From positions 18,145,922 through 18,209,921 of the forward strand of contig JAQNBH010000010.1 in NCBI GenBank assembly GCA_028752905.1: a DNA stretch of 64,000 bases, written 5' to 3'. This document shows, one piece after another, positions 21,635 through 34,491 of this stretch (positions are counted from its first letter, which is position 1; every line of letters starts with the position of its first letter). A model generated the notes under the pieces. It did not search any database, was not told the DNA's origin, and saw only the letters and a list, made by a program, of their open reading frames with translations. Origin of the DNA: Cladorhizidae sp. MBARI D1340-BT2 (lineage: Eukaryota; Porifera; Demospongiae; Poecilosclerida; Cladorhizidae). Position numbers and translations under genes: made by a program.

Positions 21635-22888
21635 TTTGCTGGCCTCTCTCTTTTTTTCCTTCTTCTTTTTCACCTCTTACTTTGTGCAATAGTAATTCTA
21701 CTCGGCAAGCGTAGAACCATGAATTCAGTCAGACATTTGGCATTTGCACTTGGCTGAACAATTTGATCAGGGAAAAACAACAGCATGTGCCAAGATTTTG
21801 TTTGCCATTGAACTTGGAGGAAAAAATTGGATATATCCTATTAAAAAAATCGACCCATGCTGCTTCGACTACCCTCTGCCACCACTTGGTGATAATATAT
21901 AGAACTTGGAGGAAAACATGAAGGGAAAAATGAGCACCACTGTGGATTGGAACAAGCCTATCGATGTTTAGTTCTTTTACGCGTGGAGGGAATAAAGTTG
22001 GGCTGAAATGAAATAGTGCAGCTTGTACTTTCGAACATGCCTTCTCTTGTGTGTTCTTAATTGAACGAGTTTTTATTCGTGGTAAAAGATTGGTTAACAA
22101 ATGCCTCCACTGGAGTTGATTTCAGCCTTGTGTCATACTCCACTTCTAGTCCACTTTGAAGGACAGGATATCTGAAAGTGAGGTCAGCTTTGATAGCTAT
22201 AAAAAAAAATGATTTAAAATTGTTAGAAATGGAAAAGAAAAAGGAAGAGTTGGAGCTTCACAGTCTTTTAAGATCTGTGACGAAGCCAAACTTATGATGT
22301 TATGTATATCACAAGTTCAAGTATTGAATGTACTCTCTGCTTCGACTAATACCAAGCTGATGTGTCATCTGATGGAGTTCTATATAGTGAAAATTGGGTA
22401 CAGCATCATCATGTTTGCAGGGGATGCCTGAAGATTGTGTCTCTAAAAACAACGAGGGCTGGTTTTGATCAGTGATAGTATCCTTAGTGTGAATGGTTAC
22501 TATAGGGTTGATATTTCGTGGACTTTTTGCTCATTTTTGTTTCCAATGCAAATAGAAATATGTCTGGTCTAGAAGGGGTAATGATCGTCACGTTTTGACC
22601 GTCACTGCGAAGTGAACTTCCAGGTACAAGTTAGTAGTCCTAACGAAAGCTGATCTACGGTCCAGGAGAAATTGGCTGACTCTCAATTGATACTAGGACC
22701 TTGCGAATGACATAAGAACTTGGGGGAAAGAAGATGAAAAAAATAGAGTGCACAAAACATTAGTAGCCGCTGTTGAATTGGAACAAGCCGGAAATCTGTC
22801 TCTTCTAGAAGAGTTTTAACGCAGCGGTGAGAAAACATAGCTTGAAGAGAAAATGCATTTTATAAGTGATGAAATGTGGTGTCTGGAT

Positions 22889-23012
22889 GCCTACGACCAT
22901 ACCACGTTGAGAACACCGGTTCTCGTCCGATCACCGAAGTTACTTAAGCAGCGTTGGGCCTGCCCAGTACTTGGATGGGTGACCGCCTGGGAACAGCAGG
23001 TGTTGTAGGCTT
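22889..23012 (+). rRNA. 5S rRNA gene copy 10 with 4-base insertion in A box
   Basis: 124 nt. Four extra bases (ACTT, 22942-22945) follow position 53, inside the region matching the A box. This disrupts both RNA structure and the internal promoter, so it is a probable pseudogene. Otherwise consensus. Confidence 0.9.
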
Positions 23013-24279
23013 TTTGCTGGCCTCTCTCCTTTTTTTCTTCTTCTTTTTCACCTCTTACTTTGTGCAATAGTAATTCTACTCGGCAAGCGTAGAACCATGA
23101 ATTCAGTCAGACATTTGGCATTTGCACTTGGCTGAACAATTTGATCAGGGAAAAACAACAGCATGTGCCAAGATTTTGTTTGCCATTGAACTTGGAGGAA
23201 AAAATTGGATATATCGTATTAAAAAATCGACCCATGCTGCTTCGACTACCCTCTGCCACCACTTGGTGATAATATATAGAACTTGGAGGAAAACATGAAG
23301 GGAAAAATGAGCACCACTGTGGATTGGAACAAGCCTATCAATGTTTAGTTCTTTTACGCGTGGAGGGAATAAAGTTGGGCTGAAATGAAATAGTGCAGCT
23401 TGTACTTTCGAACATGCCTTCTCTTGTGTGTTCTTAATTGAACGAGTTTTTATTCGTGGTAAAAGATTGGTTAACAAATGCCTCCACTGGAGTTGATTTC
23501 AGCCTTGTGTCATACTCCACTTCTAGTCCACTTTGAAGGACAGGATATCTGAAAGTGAGGTCAGCTTTGATAGCTATAAAAAAAAATGATTTAAAATTGT
23601 TAGAAATGGAAAAGAAAAAGGAAGAGTTGGAGCTTCACAGTCATTTAAGATCATTTAAGATCTGTGACAAAGCCAAACTTATGATGTTATGTATATCACA
23701 AGTTCAAGTATTGAATGTACTCTCTGCTTCGACTAATACCAAGCTGATGTGTCATCTGATGGAGTTCTATATAGTGAAAATTGGGTATATACAGCATCAT
23801 CATGTTTGCAGGGGATGCCTGAAGATTGTGTCTCTAAAAACAACGAGGGCTGGTTTTGATCAGTGATAGTATCCTTAGTGTGAATGGTTACTATAGGGTT
23901 GATATTTCGTGGACTTTTTGCTCATTTTTGTTTCCAATGCAAATAGAAATATGTCTGGTCTAGAAGGGGTAAGGATCGTCACGTTTTGACCGTCACTGCG
24001 AAGTGAACTTCCAGGTAGAAGTTAGTAGTCCTAACGAAAGCTGATCTACGGTCCAGGAGAAATTGGCTGACTCTCAATTGATACTAGGACCTTGCGAATG
24101 ACATAAGAACTTGGGGAAAAGAAGATGAAAAAAATAGAGTGCACAAAACATTAGTAGCCGCTGTTGAATTGGAACAAGCCGGACATCTGTCTCTTCTAGA
24201 AGAGTTTTAACGCAGCGGTGAGAAAACATAGCTTGAAGAGAAAATGCATTTTATAAGTGATGAAATGTGGTGTCTGGAT

Positions 24280-24399
24280 GCCTACGACCATACCAAGTTG
24301 AGAACACCGGTTCTCGTCCGATCACCGAAGTTAAGCAGCGTTGGGCCTGCCCAGTACTTGGATGGGTGACCGCCTGGGAACAGCAGGTGTTGTAGGCTT
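24280..24399 (+). rRNA. 5S rRNA gene copy 11 (C17A)
   Basis: C to A at position 17 (base 24296). Its upstream spacer is type A but carries the type B substitution GTAGAAG near 24017, so it looks like an A/B recombinant. Confidence 0.95.
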
Positions 24400-24646
24400 T
24401 TTGCTGGCCTCTCTCTTTTTTTCCTTCTTCTTTTTCACCTCTTACTTTGTGCAATAGTAATTCTACTCGGTAAGCGTAGAACCATGAATTCAGTCAGACA
24501 TTTGGCATTTGCACTTGGCTGAACAGTTTGATCAGGGAAAAACAACAGCATGTGCCAAGATTTTGTTTGCCATTGAACTTGGAGGGAAAAATTGGATATA
24601 TCGTATTAAAAAAATCGACCCATGCTGCTTCGACTACCTTCTGCGG

Positions 24647-24903
24647 GAGCTAATAAAAGGAAAGTAATCAAAACTAATCAATCCTTAAAAAGGCCGTTAT
24701 ACCCTTAAACTAATAAACTCAGACTGAGCTAATAAAAGGAAAGTAATCAAAACTAATCAATCCTTAAAAAGGCCGTTATACCCTTAAACTAATAAACTCA
24801 GACTGAGCTAATAAAAGGAAAGTAATCAAAACTAATCAATCCTTAAAAAGGCCGTTATACCCTTAAACTAATAAACTCAGACTGAGCTAATAAAAGGAAA
24901 GTA
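24647..24903 (+). repeat. 79-bp minisatellite, 3.25 copies (second site)
   Basis: Units start at 24647, 24726, 24805 and a partial at 24884. Same flanking breakpoints as the site at 20269, so either one insertion spread by exchange or repeated use of one breakpoint. Confidence 0.93.
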
Positions 24904-25869
24904 TAGAACTTGGAGGAAAACATGAAGGGAAAAATGAGCACCACTGTGGATTGGAACAAGCCTATCGATGTTTAGTTCTTTTACGCGTGGAGGGAATAAA
25001 GTTGGGCTGAAATGAAATAGTGCAGCTTGTACTTTCGAACATGCCTTCTCTTGTGTGTTCTTAATTGAACGAGTTTTTATTCGTGGTAAAAGATTGGTTA
25101 ACAAATGCCTCCACTGGAGTTGATTTCAGCCTTGTGTCATACTCCACTTCTAGTCCACTTTGAAGGACAGGATATCTGAAAGTGAGGTCAGCTTTGATAG
25201 CTATAAAAAAAAAAAAGATTTAAAATTGTTAGAAATGGAAAAGAAAAAGGAAGAGTTGGAGCAAAGCCAAACTTATGATGTTATGTATATCACAAGTTCA
25301 AGTATTGAATGTACTCTCTGCTTCGACTAATACCAAGCTGATGTGTCATCTGATGGAGTTCTATATAGTGAAAATTGGGTACAGCATCATCATGTTTGCA
25401 GGGGATGCCTGAAGATTGTGTCTCTAAAAACAACGAGGGCTGGTTTTGATCAGTGATAGTATCCTTAGTGTGAATGGTTACTATAGGGTTGATATTTCGT
25501 GGACTTTTTGCTCATTTTTGTTTCCAATGCAAATAGAAATATGTCTGGTCTAGAAGGGGTAAGGATCGTCACGTTTTGACCGTCACTGCGAAGTGAACTT
25601 CCAGGTACAAGTTAGTAGTCCTAACGAAAGCTGATCTACGGTCCAGGAGAAATTGGCTGACTCTCAATTGATACTAGGAGCTTGCGAATGACATAAGAAC
25701 TTGGGGAAAAGAAGATGAAAAAAATAGAGTGCACAAAACATTAGTAACCGCTGTTGAATTGGAACAAGCCGGAAATCTGTCTCTTCTAGAAGAGTTTTAA
25801 CGCAGCGGTGAGAAAACATAGCTGGAAGAGAAAATGCATTTTATAAGTGATGAAATGTGGTGTCTGGAT

Positions 25870-25989
25870 GCCTACGACCATACCACGTTGAGAACACCGG
25901 TTCTCGTCCGATCACCGAAGTTAAGCAGCGTTGGGCCTGCCCAGTACTTGGATGGGTGACCGCCTGGGAACAGCAGGTGTTGTAGGCTT
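25870..25989 (+). rRNA. 5S rRNA gene copy 12 (consensus)
   Basis: Identical to consensus, type A spacer. The preceding spacer (near 25263) has lost a short stretch between GAGTTGGAGC and AAAGCCAAAC that all neighbours keep. Confidence 0.97.
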
Positions 25990-27299
25990 TTTGCTGGCCT
26001 CTCTCTTTTTTTTCTTCTTCTTTTTCACCTCTTACTTTGTGCAATAGTAATTCTACTCGGCAAGCGTAGAACCATGAATTCAGTCAGACATTTGGCATTT
26101 GCACTTGGCTGAACAGTTTGATCAGGGAAAAACAACAGCATGTGCCAAGATTTTGTTTGCCATTGAACTTGGAGGAAAAAATTGGATATATCGTATTTAA
26201 AAAATCGACCCATGCTGCTTCGACTACCCTCTGCCACCACTTGGTGATAATATATAGAACTTGGAGGAAAACATGAAGGGAAAAATGAGCACCACTGTGG
26301 ATTGGAACAAGCCTATCGATGTTTAGTTCTTTTACGCGTGGAGGGAATAAAGTTGGGCTGAAATGAAATAGTGCAGCTTGTACTTTCGAACATGCCTTCT
26401 CTTGTGTGTTCTTAATTGAACGAGTTTTTATTCGTGGTAAAAGATTGGTTAACAAATGCCTCCACTGGAGTTGATTTCAGCCTTGTGTCATACTCCACTT
26501 CTAGTCCACTTTGAAGGACAGGATATCTGAAAGTGAGGTCAGCTTTGATAGCTATAAAAAAAAATGATTTAAAATTGTTAGAAATGGAAAAGAAAAAGGA
26601 AGAGTTGGAGCTTCACAGTCTTTTAAGATCTGTGACAAAGCCAAACTTATGATGTTATGTATATCACAAGTTCAAGTATTGAATGTACTCTCTGCTTCGA
26701 CTAATACCAAGCTAATGTGTCATCTGATGGAGTTCTATATAGTGAAAATTGGGTACAGCATCATCATGTTTGCAGGGGATGCCTGAAGATTGTGTCTCTA
26801 AAAACAACGAGGGCTGGTTTTGATCAGTGATAGTATCCTTAGTGTGAATGGTTACTATAGGGTTGATATTTCGTGGACTTTTTGCTCATTTTTGTTTCCA
26901 ATCTGGTCTAGATGGGGTAAGGATCGTCACGTTTTGACCGTCACTGCGAAGTGAACTTCCAGGTAGAAGTTAGCAGTCCTAACGAAAGCTGATCTACGGT
27001 CCAGGAGAAATTGGCTGACCCTCAATTGATACTAGGACCTTGCGAATGACATAAGAACTTGGGGGAAAGAAGATGAAAAAATAGAGTGCACAAAACATTA
27101 GTAACCGCTGTTGAATTGGAACAAGCCGGAAATCTGTCTCTTCTATATTATGAAACAGATGTTAAGACTTGTCACATTATGAAACAGATGTTAAGTATTA
27201 TGAAACAGATGTCATATTGAAGAGTTTTAACGCAGCGGTAAGAAAACATAGCTTGAAGAGAAAATGCATTTTATAAGTGATGAAATGTGCTGTCTGGAT

Positions 27300-27419
27300 G
27301 CCTACGACCATACCACGTTGAGAACACCGGTTCTCGTCCGATCACCGAAGTTAAGCAGCGTTGGGCCTGCCCAGTACTTGGATGGGTGACCGCCTGGAAA
27401 CAGCAGGTGTTGTAGGCTT
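27300..27419 (+). rRNA. 5S rRNA gene copy 13 (G99A)
   Basis: G to A at position 99 (base 27398). Type B spacer with the shortened triple repeat. First gene of the dimeric higher-order repeat. Confidence 0.96.
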
Positions 27420-28674
27420 TTTGCTGGCCTCTCTCTTTTTTTTCTTCTTCTTTTTCACCTCTTACTTTGTGCAATAGTAATTCTACTCGGCAAGCGTAGA
27501 ACCATGAATTCAGTCAGACATTTGGCATTTGCACTTGGCTGAACAATTTGATCAGGGAAAAACAACAGCATGTGCCAAGATTTTGTTTGCCATTGAACTT
27601 GGAGGAAAAAATTGGATATATCGTATTTAAAAAATCGACCCATGCTGCTTCGACTACCCTCTGCCACCACTTGGTGATAATATATAGAACTTGGAGGAAA
27701 ACATGAAGGGAAAAATGAGCACCACTGTGGATTGGAACAAGCCTATCGATGTTTAGTTCTTTTACGCATGGAGGGAATAAAGTTGGGCTGAAATGAAATA
27801 GTGCAGCTTGTACTTTCGAACATGCCTTCTCTTGTGTGTTCTTAATTGAACGAGTTTTTATTCGTGGTAAAAGATTGGTTAACAAATGCCTCCACTGGAG
27901 TTGATTTCAGCCTTGTGTCATACTCTACTTCTAGTCCACTTTGAAGGACAGGATATCTGAAAGTGAGGTCAGCTTTGATAGCTATAAAAAAAAAATGATT
28001 TAAAATTGTTAGAAATGGAAAAGAAAAAGGAAGAGTTGGAGCTTCACAGTCTTTTAAGATCTGTGACAAAGCCAAACTTATGATGTTATGTATATCACAA
28101 GTTCAAGTATTGAATGTACTCTCTGCTTCGACTAATACCAAGCTGATGTGTCATCTGATGGAGTTCTATATAGTGAAAATTGGGTACAGCATCATCATGT
28201 TTGCAGGGGATGCCTGAAGATTGTGTCTCTAAAAACAACGAGGGCTGGTTTTGATCAGTGATAGTATCCTTAGTGTGAATGGTTACTATAGGGTTGATAT
28301 TTCGTGGACTTTTTGCTCATTTTTGTTTCCAATGCAAATAGAAATATGTCTGGTCTAGAAGGGGTAAGGATCGTCACGTTTTGACCGTCACTGCGAAGTG
28401 AACTTCCAGGTACAAGTTAGTAGTCCTAACGAAAGCTGATCTACGGTCCAGGAGAAATTGGCTGACTCTCAATTGATACTAGGACCTTGCGAATGACATA
28501 AGAACTTGGGGAAAAGAAGATGAAAAAAATAGAGTGCACAAAACATTAGTAGCCGCTGTTGAATTGGAACAAGCCGGACATCTGTCTATTCTAGAAGAGT
28601 TTTAACGCAGCGGTGAGAAAACATAGCTTGAAGAGAAAATGCATTTTATAAGTGATGAAATGTGGTGTCTGGAT
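27420..28674 (+). repeat. Type A 5S spacer (representative)
   Basis: 1255-bp non-coding spacer between copies 13 and 14. Landmarks in order: pyrimidine-rich tract after the gene; palindrome CACCACTTGGTG near 27665; A run near 27990; block GCAAATAGAAATATG near 28334; AGAAGAGTTTTAACG before the next promoter. A 123-codon ORF on the minus strand recurs here and in most spacers but is broken in others. No snRNA, tRNA or spliced-leader gene was recognised in it. Confidence 0.85.
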
Positions 28675-28794
28675 GCCTACGACCATACCACGTTGAGAAC
28701 ACCGGTTCTCGTCCGATCACTGCAGTTAAGCAGCGTTGGGCCTGCCCAGTACTTGGATGGGTGACCGCCTGGGAACAGCAGGTGTTGTAGGGTT
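28675..28794 (+). rRNA. 5S rRNA variant copy 14 (C47T, A49C, C118G)
   Basis: Three substitutions (bases 28721, 28723, 28792). C118G breaks the terminal G1-C118 pair of helix I. Type A spacer. The same triple occurs in the copy at 31479. Possibly a variant or non-functional gene. Confidence 0.9.
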
Positions 28795-30103
28795 TTTGCT
28801 GGCCTCTCTCTTTTTTTCCTTCTTCTTTTTCACCTCTTACTTTGTGCAATAGTAATTCTACTCGGCAAGCGTAGAACCATGAATTCAGTCAGACATTTGG
28901 CATTTGCACTTGGCTGAACAGTTTGATCAGGGAAAAACAACAGCATGTGCCAAGATTTTGTTTGCCATTGAACTTGGAGGAAAAAATTGGATATATCGTA
29001 TTTAAAAAATCGACCCATGCTGCTTCGACTACCCTCTGCCACCACTTGGTGATAATATATAGAACTTGGAGGAAAACATGAAGGGAAAAATGAGCACCAC
29101 TGTGGATTGGAACAAGCCTATCGATGTTTAGTTCTTTTACGCGTGGAGGGAATAAAGTTGGGCTGAAATGAAATAGTGCAGCTTGTACTTTCGAACATGC
29201 CTTCTCTTGTGTGTTCTTAATTGAACGAGTTTTTATTCGTGGTAAAAGATTGGTTAACAAATGCCTCCACTGGAGTTGATTTCAGCCTTGTGTCATACTC
29301 CACTTCTAGTCCACTTTGAAGGACAGGATATCTGAAAGTGAGGTCAGCTTTGATAGCTATAAAAAAAATGATTTAAAATTGTTAGAAATGGAAAAGAAAA
29401 AGGAAGAGTTGGAGCTTCACAGTCTTTTAAGATCTGTGACAAAGCCAAACTTATGATGTTATGTATATCACAAGTTCAAGTATTGAATGTACTCTCTGCT
29501 TCGACTAATACCAAGCTGATGTGTCATCTGATGGAGTTCTATATAGTGAAAATTGGGTACAGCATCATCATGTTTGCAGGGGATGCCTGAAGATTGTGTC
29601 TCTAAAAACAACGAGGGCTGGTTTTGATCAGTGATAGTATCCTTAGTGTGAATGGTTACTATAGGGTTGATATTTCGTGGACTTTTTGCTCATTTTTGTT
29701 TCCAATCTGGTCTAGAAGGGGTAAGGATCGTCACGTTTTGACCGTCACTGCGAAGTGAACTTCCAGGTAGAAGTTAGCAGTCCTAACGAAAGCTGATCTA
29801 CGGTCCAGGAGAAATTGGCTGACCCTCAATTGATACTAGGACCTTGCGAATGACATAAGAACTTGGGGGAAAGAAGATGAAAAAATAGAGTGCACAAAAC
29901 ATTAGTAACCGCTGTTGAATTGGAACAAGCCGGAAATCTGTCTCTTCTATATTATGAAACAGATGTTAAGACTTGTCACATTATGAAACAGATGTTAAGT
30001 ATTATGAAACAGATGTCATATTGAAGAGTTTTAACGCAGCGGTAAGAAAACATAGCTTGAAGAGAAAATGCATTTTATAAGTGATGAAATGTGCTGTCTG
30101 GAT
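28795..30103 (+). repeat. Type B 5S spacer (representative)
   Basis: 1309-bp spacer before copy 15. It differs from type A by CCAATCTGGTCTAG (16-base loss), GTAGAAGTTAGCAG, CTGACCCTC, the triple ATTATGAAACAGATGT block, CAGCGGTAAG and GTGCTG before the gene. No gene recognised. Confidence 0.85.
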
Positions 30104-30223
30104 GCCTACGACCATACCACGTTGAGAACACCGGTTCTCGTCCGATCACCGAAGTTAAGCAGCGTTGGGCCTGCCCAGTACTTGGATGGGTGACCGCCTG
30201 GAAACAGCAGGTGTTGTAGGCTT
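30104..30223 (+). rRNA. 5S rRNA gene copy 15 (G99A)
   Basis: Same G99A as copy 13, exactly one 2804-bp period away. Type B spacer. Confidence 0.96.
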
Positions 30224-31478
30224 TTTGCTGGCCTCTCTCTTTTTTTTCTTCTTCTTTTTCACCTCTTACTTTGTGCAATAGTAATTCTACTCGGCAAGCG
30301 TAGAACCATGAATTCAGTCAGACATTTGGCATTTGCACTTGGCTGAACAATTTGATCAGGGAAAAACAACAGCATGTGCCAAGATTTTGTTTGCCATTGA
30401 ACTTGGAGGAAAAAATTGGATATATCGTATTTAAAAAATCGACCCATGCTGCTTCGACTACCCTCTGCCACCACTTGGTGATAATATATAGAACTTGGAG
30501 GAAAACATGAAGGGAAAAATGAGCACCACTGTGGATTGGAACAAGCCTATCGATGTTTAGTTCTTTTACGCATGGAGGGAATAAAGTTGGGCTGAAATGA
30601 AATAGTGCAGCTTGTACTTTCGAACATGCCTTCTCTTGTGTGTTCTTAATTGAACGAGTTTTTATTCGTGGTAAAAGATTGGTTAACAAATGCCTCCACT
30701 GGAGTTGATTTCAGCCTTGTGTCATACTCTACTTCTAGTCCACTTTGAAGGACAGGATATCTGAAAGTGAGGTCAGCTTTGATAGCTATAAATAAAAAAT
30801 GATTTAAAATTGTTAGAAATGGAAAAGAAAAAGGAAGAGTTGGAGCTTCACAGTCTTTTAAGATCTGTGACAAAGCCAAACTTATGATGTTATGTATATC
30901 ACAAGTTCAAGTATTGAATGTACTCTCTGCTTCGACTAATACCAAGCTGATGTGTCATCTGATGGAGTTCTATATAGTGAAAATTGGGTACAGCATCATC
31001 ATGTTTGCAGGGGATGCCTGAAGATTGTGTCTCTAAAAACAACGAGGGCTGGTTTTGATCAGTGATAGTATCCTTAGTGTGAATGGTTACTATAGGGTTG
31101 ATATTTCGTGGACTTTTTGCTCATTTTTGTTTCCAATGCAAATAGAAATATGTCTGGTCTAGAAGGGGTAAGGATCGTCACGTTTTGACCGTCACTGCGA
31201 AGTGAACTTCCAGGTACAAGTTAGTAGTCCTAACGAAAGCTGATCTACGGTCCAGGAGAAATTGGCTGACTCTCAATTGATACTAGGACCTTGCGAATGA
31301 CATAAGAACTTGGGGAAAAGAAGATGAAAAAAATAGAGTGCACAAAACATTAGTAGCCGCTGTTGAATTGGAACAAGCCGGACATCTGTCTCTTCTAGAA
31401 GAGTTTTAACGCAGCGGTGAGAAAACATAGCTTGAAGAGAAAATGCATTTTATAAGTGATGAAATGTGGTGTCTGGAT

Positions 31479-31598
31479 GCCTACGACCATACCACGTTGA
31501 GAACACCGGTTCTCGTCCGATCACTGCAGTTAAGCAGCGTTGGGCCTGCCCAGTACTTGGATGGGTGACCGCCTGGGAACAGCAGGTGTTGTAGGGTT
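31479..31598 (+). rRNA. 5S rRNA variant copy 16 (C47T, A49C, C118G)
   Basis: Carries the same three substitutions as copy 14, one dimer period downstream. Confidence 0.9.
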
Positions 31599-32907
31599 TT
31601 TGCTGGCCTCTCTCTTTTTTTCCTTCTTCTTTTTCACCTCTTACTTTGTGCAATAGTAATTCTACTCGGCAAGCGTAGAACCATGAATTCAGTCAGACAT
31701 TTGGCATTTGCACTTGGCTGAACAGTTTGATCAGGGAAAAACAACAGCATGTGCCAAGATTTTGTTTGCCATTGAACTTGGAGGAAAAAATTGGATATAT
31801 CGTATTTAAAAAATCGACCCATGCTGCTTCGACTACCCTCTGCCACCACTTGGTGATAATATATAGAACTTGGAGGAAAACATGAAGGGAAAAATGAGCA
31901 CCACTGTGGATTGGAACAAGCCTATCGATGTTTAGTTCTTTTACGCGTGGAGGGAATAAAGTTGGGCTGAAATGAAATAGTGCAGCTTGTACTTTCGAAC
32001 ATGCCTTCTCTTGTGTGTTCTTAATTGAACGAGTTTTTATTCGTGGTAAAAGATTGGTTAACAAATGCCTCCACTGGAGTTGATTTCAGCCTTGTGTCAT
32101 ACTCCACTTCTAGTCCACTTTGAAGGACAGGATATCTGAAAGTGAGGTCAGCTTTGATAGCTATAAAAAAAATGATTTAAAATTGTTAGAAATGGAAAAG
32201 AAAAAGGAAGAGTTGGAGCTTCACAGTCTTTTAAGATCTGTGACAAAGCCAAACTTATGATGTTATGTATATCACAAGTTCAAGTATTGAATGTACTCTC
32301 TGCTTCGACTAATACCAAGCTGATGTGTCATCTGATGGAGTTCTATATAGTGAAAATTGGGTACAGCATCATCATGTTTGCAGGGGATGCCTGAAGATTG
32401 TGTCTCTAAAAACAACGAGGGCTGGTTTTGATCAGTGATAGTATCCTTAGTGTGAATGGTTACTATAGGGTTGATATTTCGTGGACTTTTTGCTCATTTT
32501 TGTTTCCAATCTGGTCTAGAAGGGGTAAGGATCGTCACGTTTTGACCGTCACTGCGAAGTGAACTTCCAGGTAGAAGTTAGCAGTCCTAACGAAAGCTGA
32601 TCTACGGTCCAGGAGAAATTGGCTGACCCTCAATTGATACTAGGACCTTGCGAATGACATAAGAACTTGGGGGAAAGAAGATGAAAAAATAGAGTGCACA
32701 AAACATTAGTAACCGCTGTTGAATTGGAACAAGCCGGAAATCTGTCTCTTCTATATTATGAAACAGATGTTAAGACTTGTCACATTATGAAACAGATGTT
32801 AAGTATTATGAAACAGATGTCATATTGAAGAGTTTTAACGCAGCGGTAAGAAAACATAGCTTGAAGAGAAAATGCATTTTATAAGTGATGAAATGTGCTG
32901 TCTGGAT

Positions 32908-33027
32908 GCCTACGACCATACCACGTTGAGAACACCGGTTCTCGTCCGATCACCGAAGTTAAGCAGCGTTGGGCCTGCCCAGTACTTGGATGGGTGACCG
33001 CCTGGAAACAGCAGGTGTTGTAGGCTT
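32908..33027 (+). rRNA. 5S rRNA gene copy 17 (G99A)
   Basis: G99A, type B spacer with the shortened triple repeat; third B gene of the higher-order repeat. Confidence 0.96.
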
Positions 33028-34282
33028 TTTGCTGGCCTCTCTCTTTTTTTTCTTCTTCTTTTTCACCTCTTACTTTGTGCAATAGTAATTCTACTCGGCA
33101 AGCGTAGAACCATGAATTCAGTCAGACATTTGGCATTTGCACTTGGCTGAACAATTTGATCAGGGAAAAACAACAGCATGTGCCAAGATTTTGTTTGCCA
33201 TTGAACTTGGAGGAAAAAATTGGATATATCGTATTTAAAAAATCGACCCATGCTGCTTCGACTACCCTCTGCCACCACTTGGTGATAATATATAGAACTT
33301 GGAGGAAAACATGAAGGGAAAAATGAGCACCACTGTGGATTGGAACAAGCCTATCGATGTTTAGTTCTTTTACGCATGGAGGGAATAAAGTTGGGCTGAA
33401 ATGAAATAGTGCAGCTTGTACTTTCGAACATGCCTTCTCTTGTGTGTTCTTAATTGAACGAGTTTTTATTCGTGGTAAAAGATTGGTTAACAAATGCCTC
33501 CACTGGAGTTGATTTCAGCCTTGTGTCATACTCTACTTCTAGTCCACTTTGAAGGACAGGATATCTGAAAGTGAGGTCAGCTTTGATAGCTATAAATAAA
33601 AAATGATTTAAAATTGTTAGAAATGGAAAAGAAAAAGGAAGAGTTGGAGCTTCACAGTCTTTTAAGATCTGTGACAAAGCCAAACTTATGATGTTATGTA
33701 TATCACAAGTTCAAGTATTGAATGTACTCTCTGCTTCGACTAATACCAAGCTGATGTGTCATCTGATGGAGTTCTATATAGTGAAAATTGGGTACAGCAT
33801 CATCATGTTTGCAGGGGATGCCTGAAGATTGTGTCTCTAAAAACAACGAGGGCTGGTTTTGATCAGTGATAGTATCCTTAGTGTGAATGGTTACTATAGG
33901 GTTGATATTTCGTGGACTTTTTGCTCATTTTTGTTTCCAATGCAAATAGAAATATGTCTGGTCTAGAAGGGGTAAGGATCGTCACGTTTTGACCGTCACT
34001 GCGAAGTGAACTTCCAGGTACAAGTTAGTAGTCCTAACGAAAGCTGATCTACGGTCCAGGAGAAATTGGCTGACTCTCAATTGATACTAGGACCTTGCGA
34101 ATGACATAAGAACTTGGGGAAAAGAAGATGAAAAAAATAGAGTGCACAAAACATTAGTAGCCGCTGTTGAATTGGAACAAGCCGGACATCTGTCTCTTCT
34201 AGAAGAGTTTTAACGCAGCGGTGAGAAAACATAGCTTGAAGAGAAAATGCATTTTATAAGTGATGAAATGTGGTGTCTGGAT

Positions 34283-34328
34283 GCCTACGACCATACCACG
34301 TTGAGAACACCGGTTCTCGTCCGATCAC
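34283..34328 (+). pseudogene. Truncated 5S rRNA copy 18 (first 46 nt)
   Basis: The gene runs from position 1 to 46 (ends GATCAC), then the sequence jumps back to AGAGAAAATG of the promoter region and restarts. It is the product of an 89-bp tandem duplication. It lacks the internal promoter and cannot encode 5S rRNA. Confidence 0.95.
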
Positions 34329-34371
34329 AGAGAAAATGCATTTTATAAGTGATGAAATGTGGTGTCTGGAT

Positions 34372-34491
34372 GCCTACGACCATACCACGTTGAGAACACC
34401 GGTTCTCGTCCGATCACTGAAGTTAAGCAGCGTTGGGCCTGCCCAGTACTTGGATGGGTGACCGCCTGGGAACAGCAGGTGTTGTAGGCTT
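34372..34491 (+). rRNA. 5S rRNA gene copy 19 (C47T)
   Basis: Complete gene 89 bp after the truncated copy. C to T at position 47, a CpG in the consensus. It does not share A49C or C118G of copies 14 and 16. Confidence 0.95.

Larger units (their letters stand above)
27300..34282 (+). repeat. 2804-bp dimeric higher-order 5S repeat (B-A, about 2.5 copies)
   Basis: 5S starts at 27300, 30104 and 32908 (all B, all G99A) are exactly 2804 bp apart, as are 28675 and 31479 (both A with the same three substitutions). 34283 continues the register (31479 + 2804). Only a few differences were seen between successive dimers, for example a TATAAAAAA to TATAAATAA change. The dimer, not the single unit, was the unit of recent amplification. 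Confidence 0.9.

Noticed and set aside
27842..28075. 77-codon minus-strand ORF in the A-run region of spacers
   Set aside because: Depends on A-run length and is lost in many units; low complexity.
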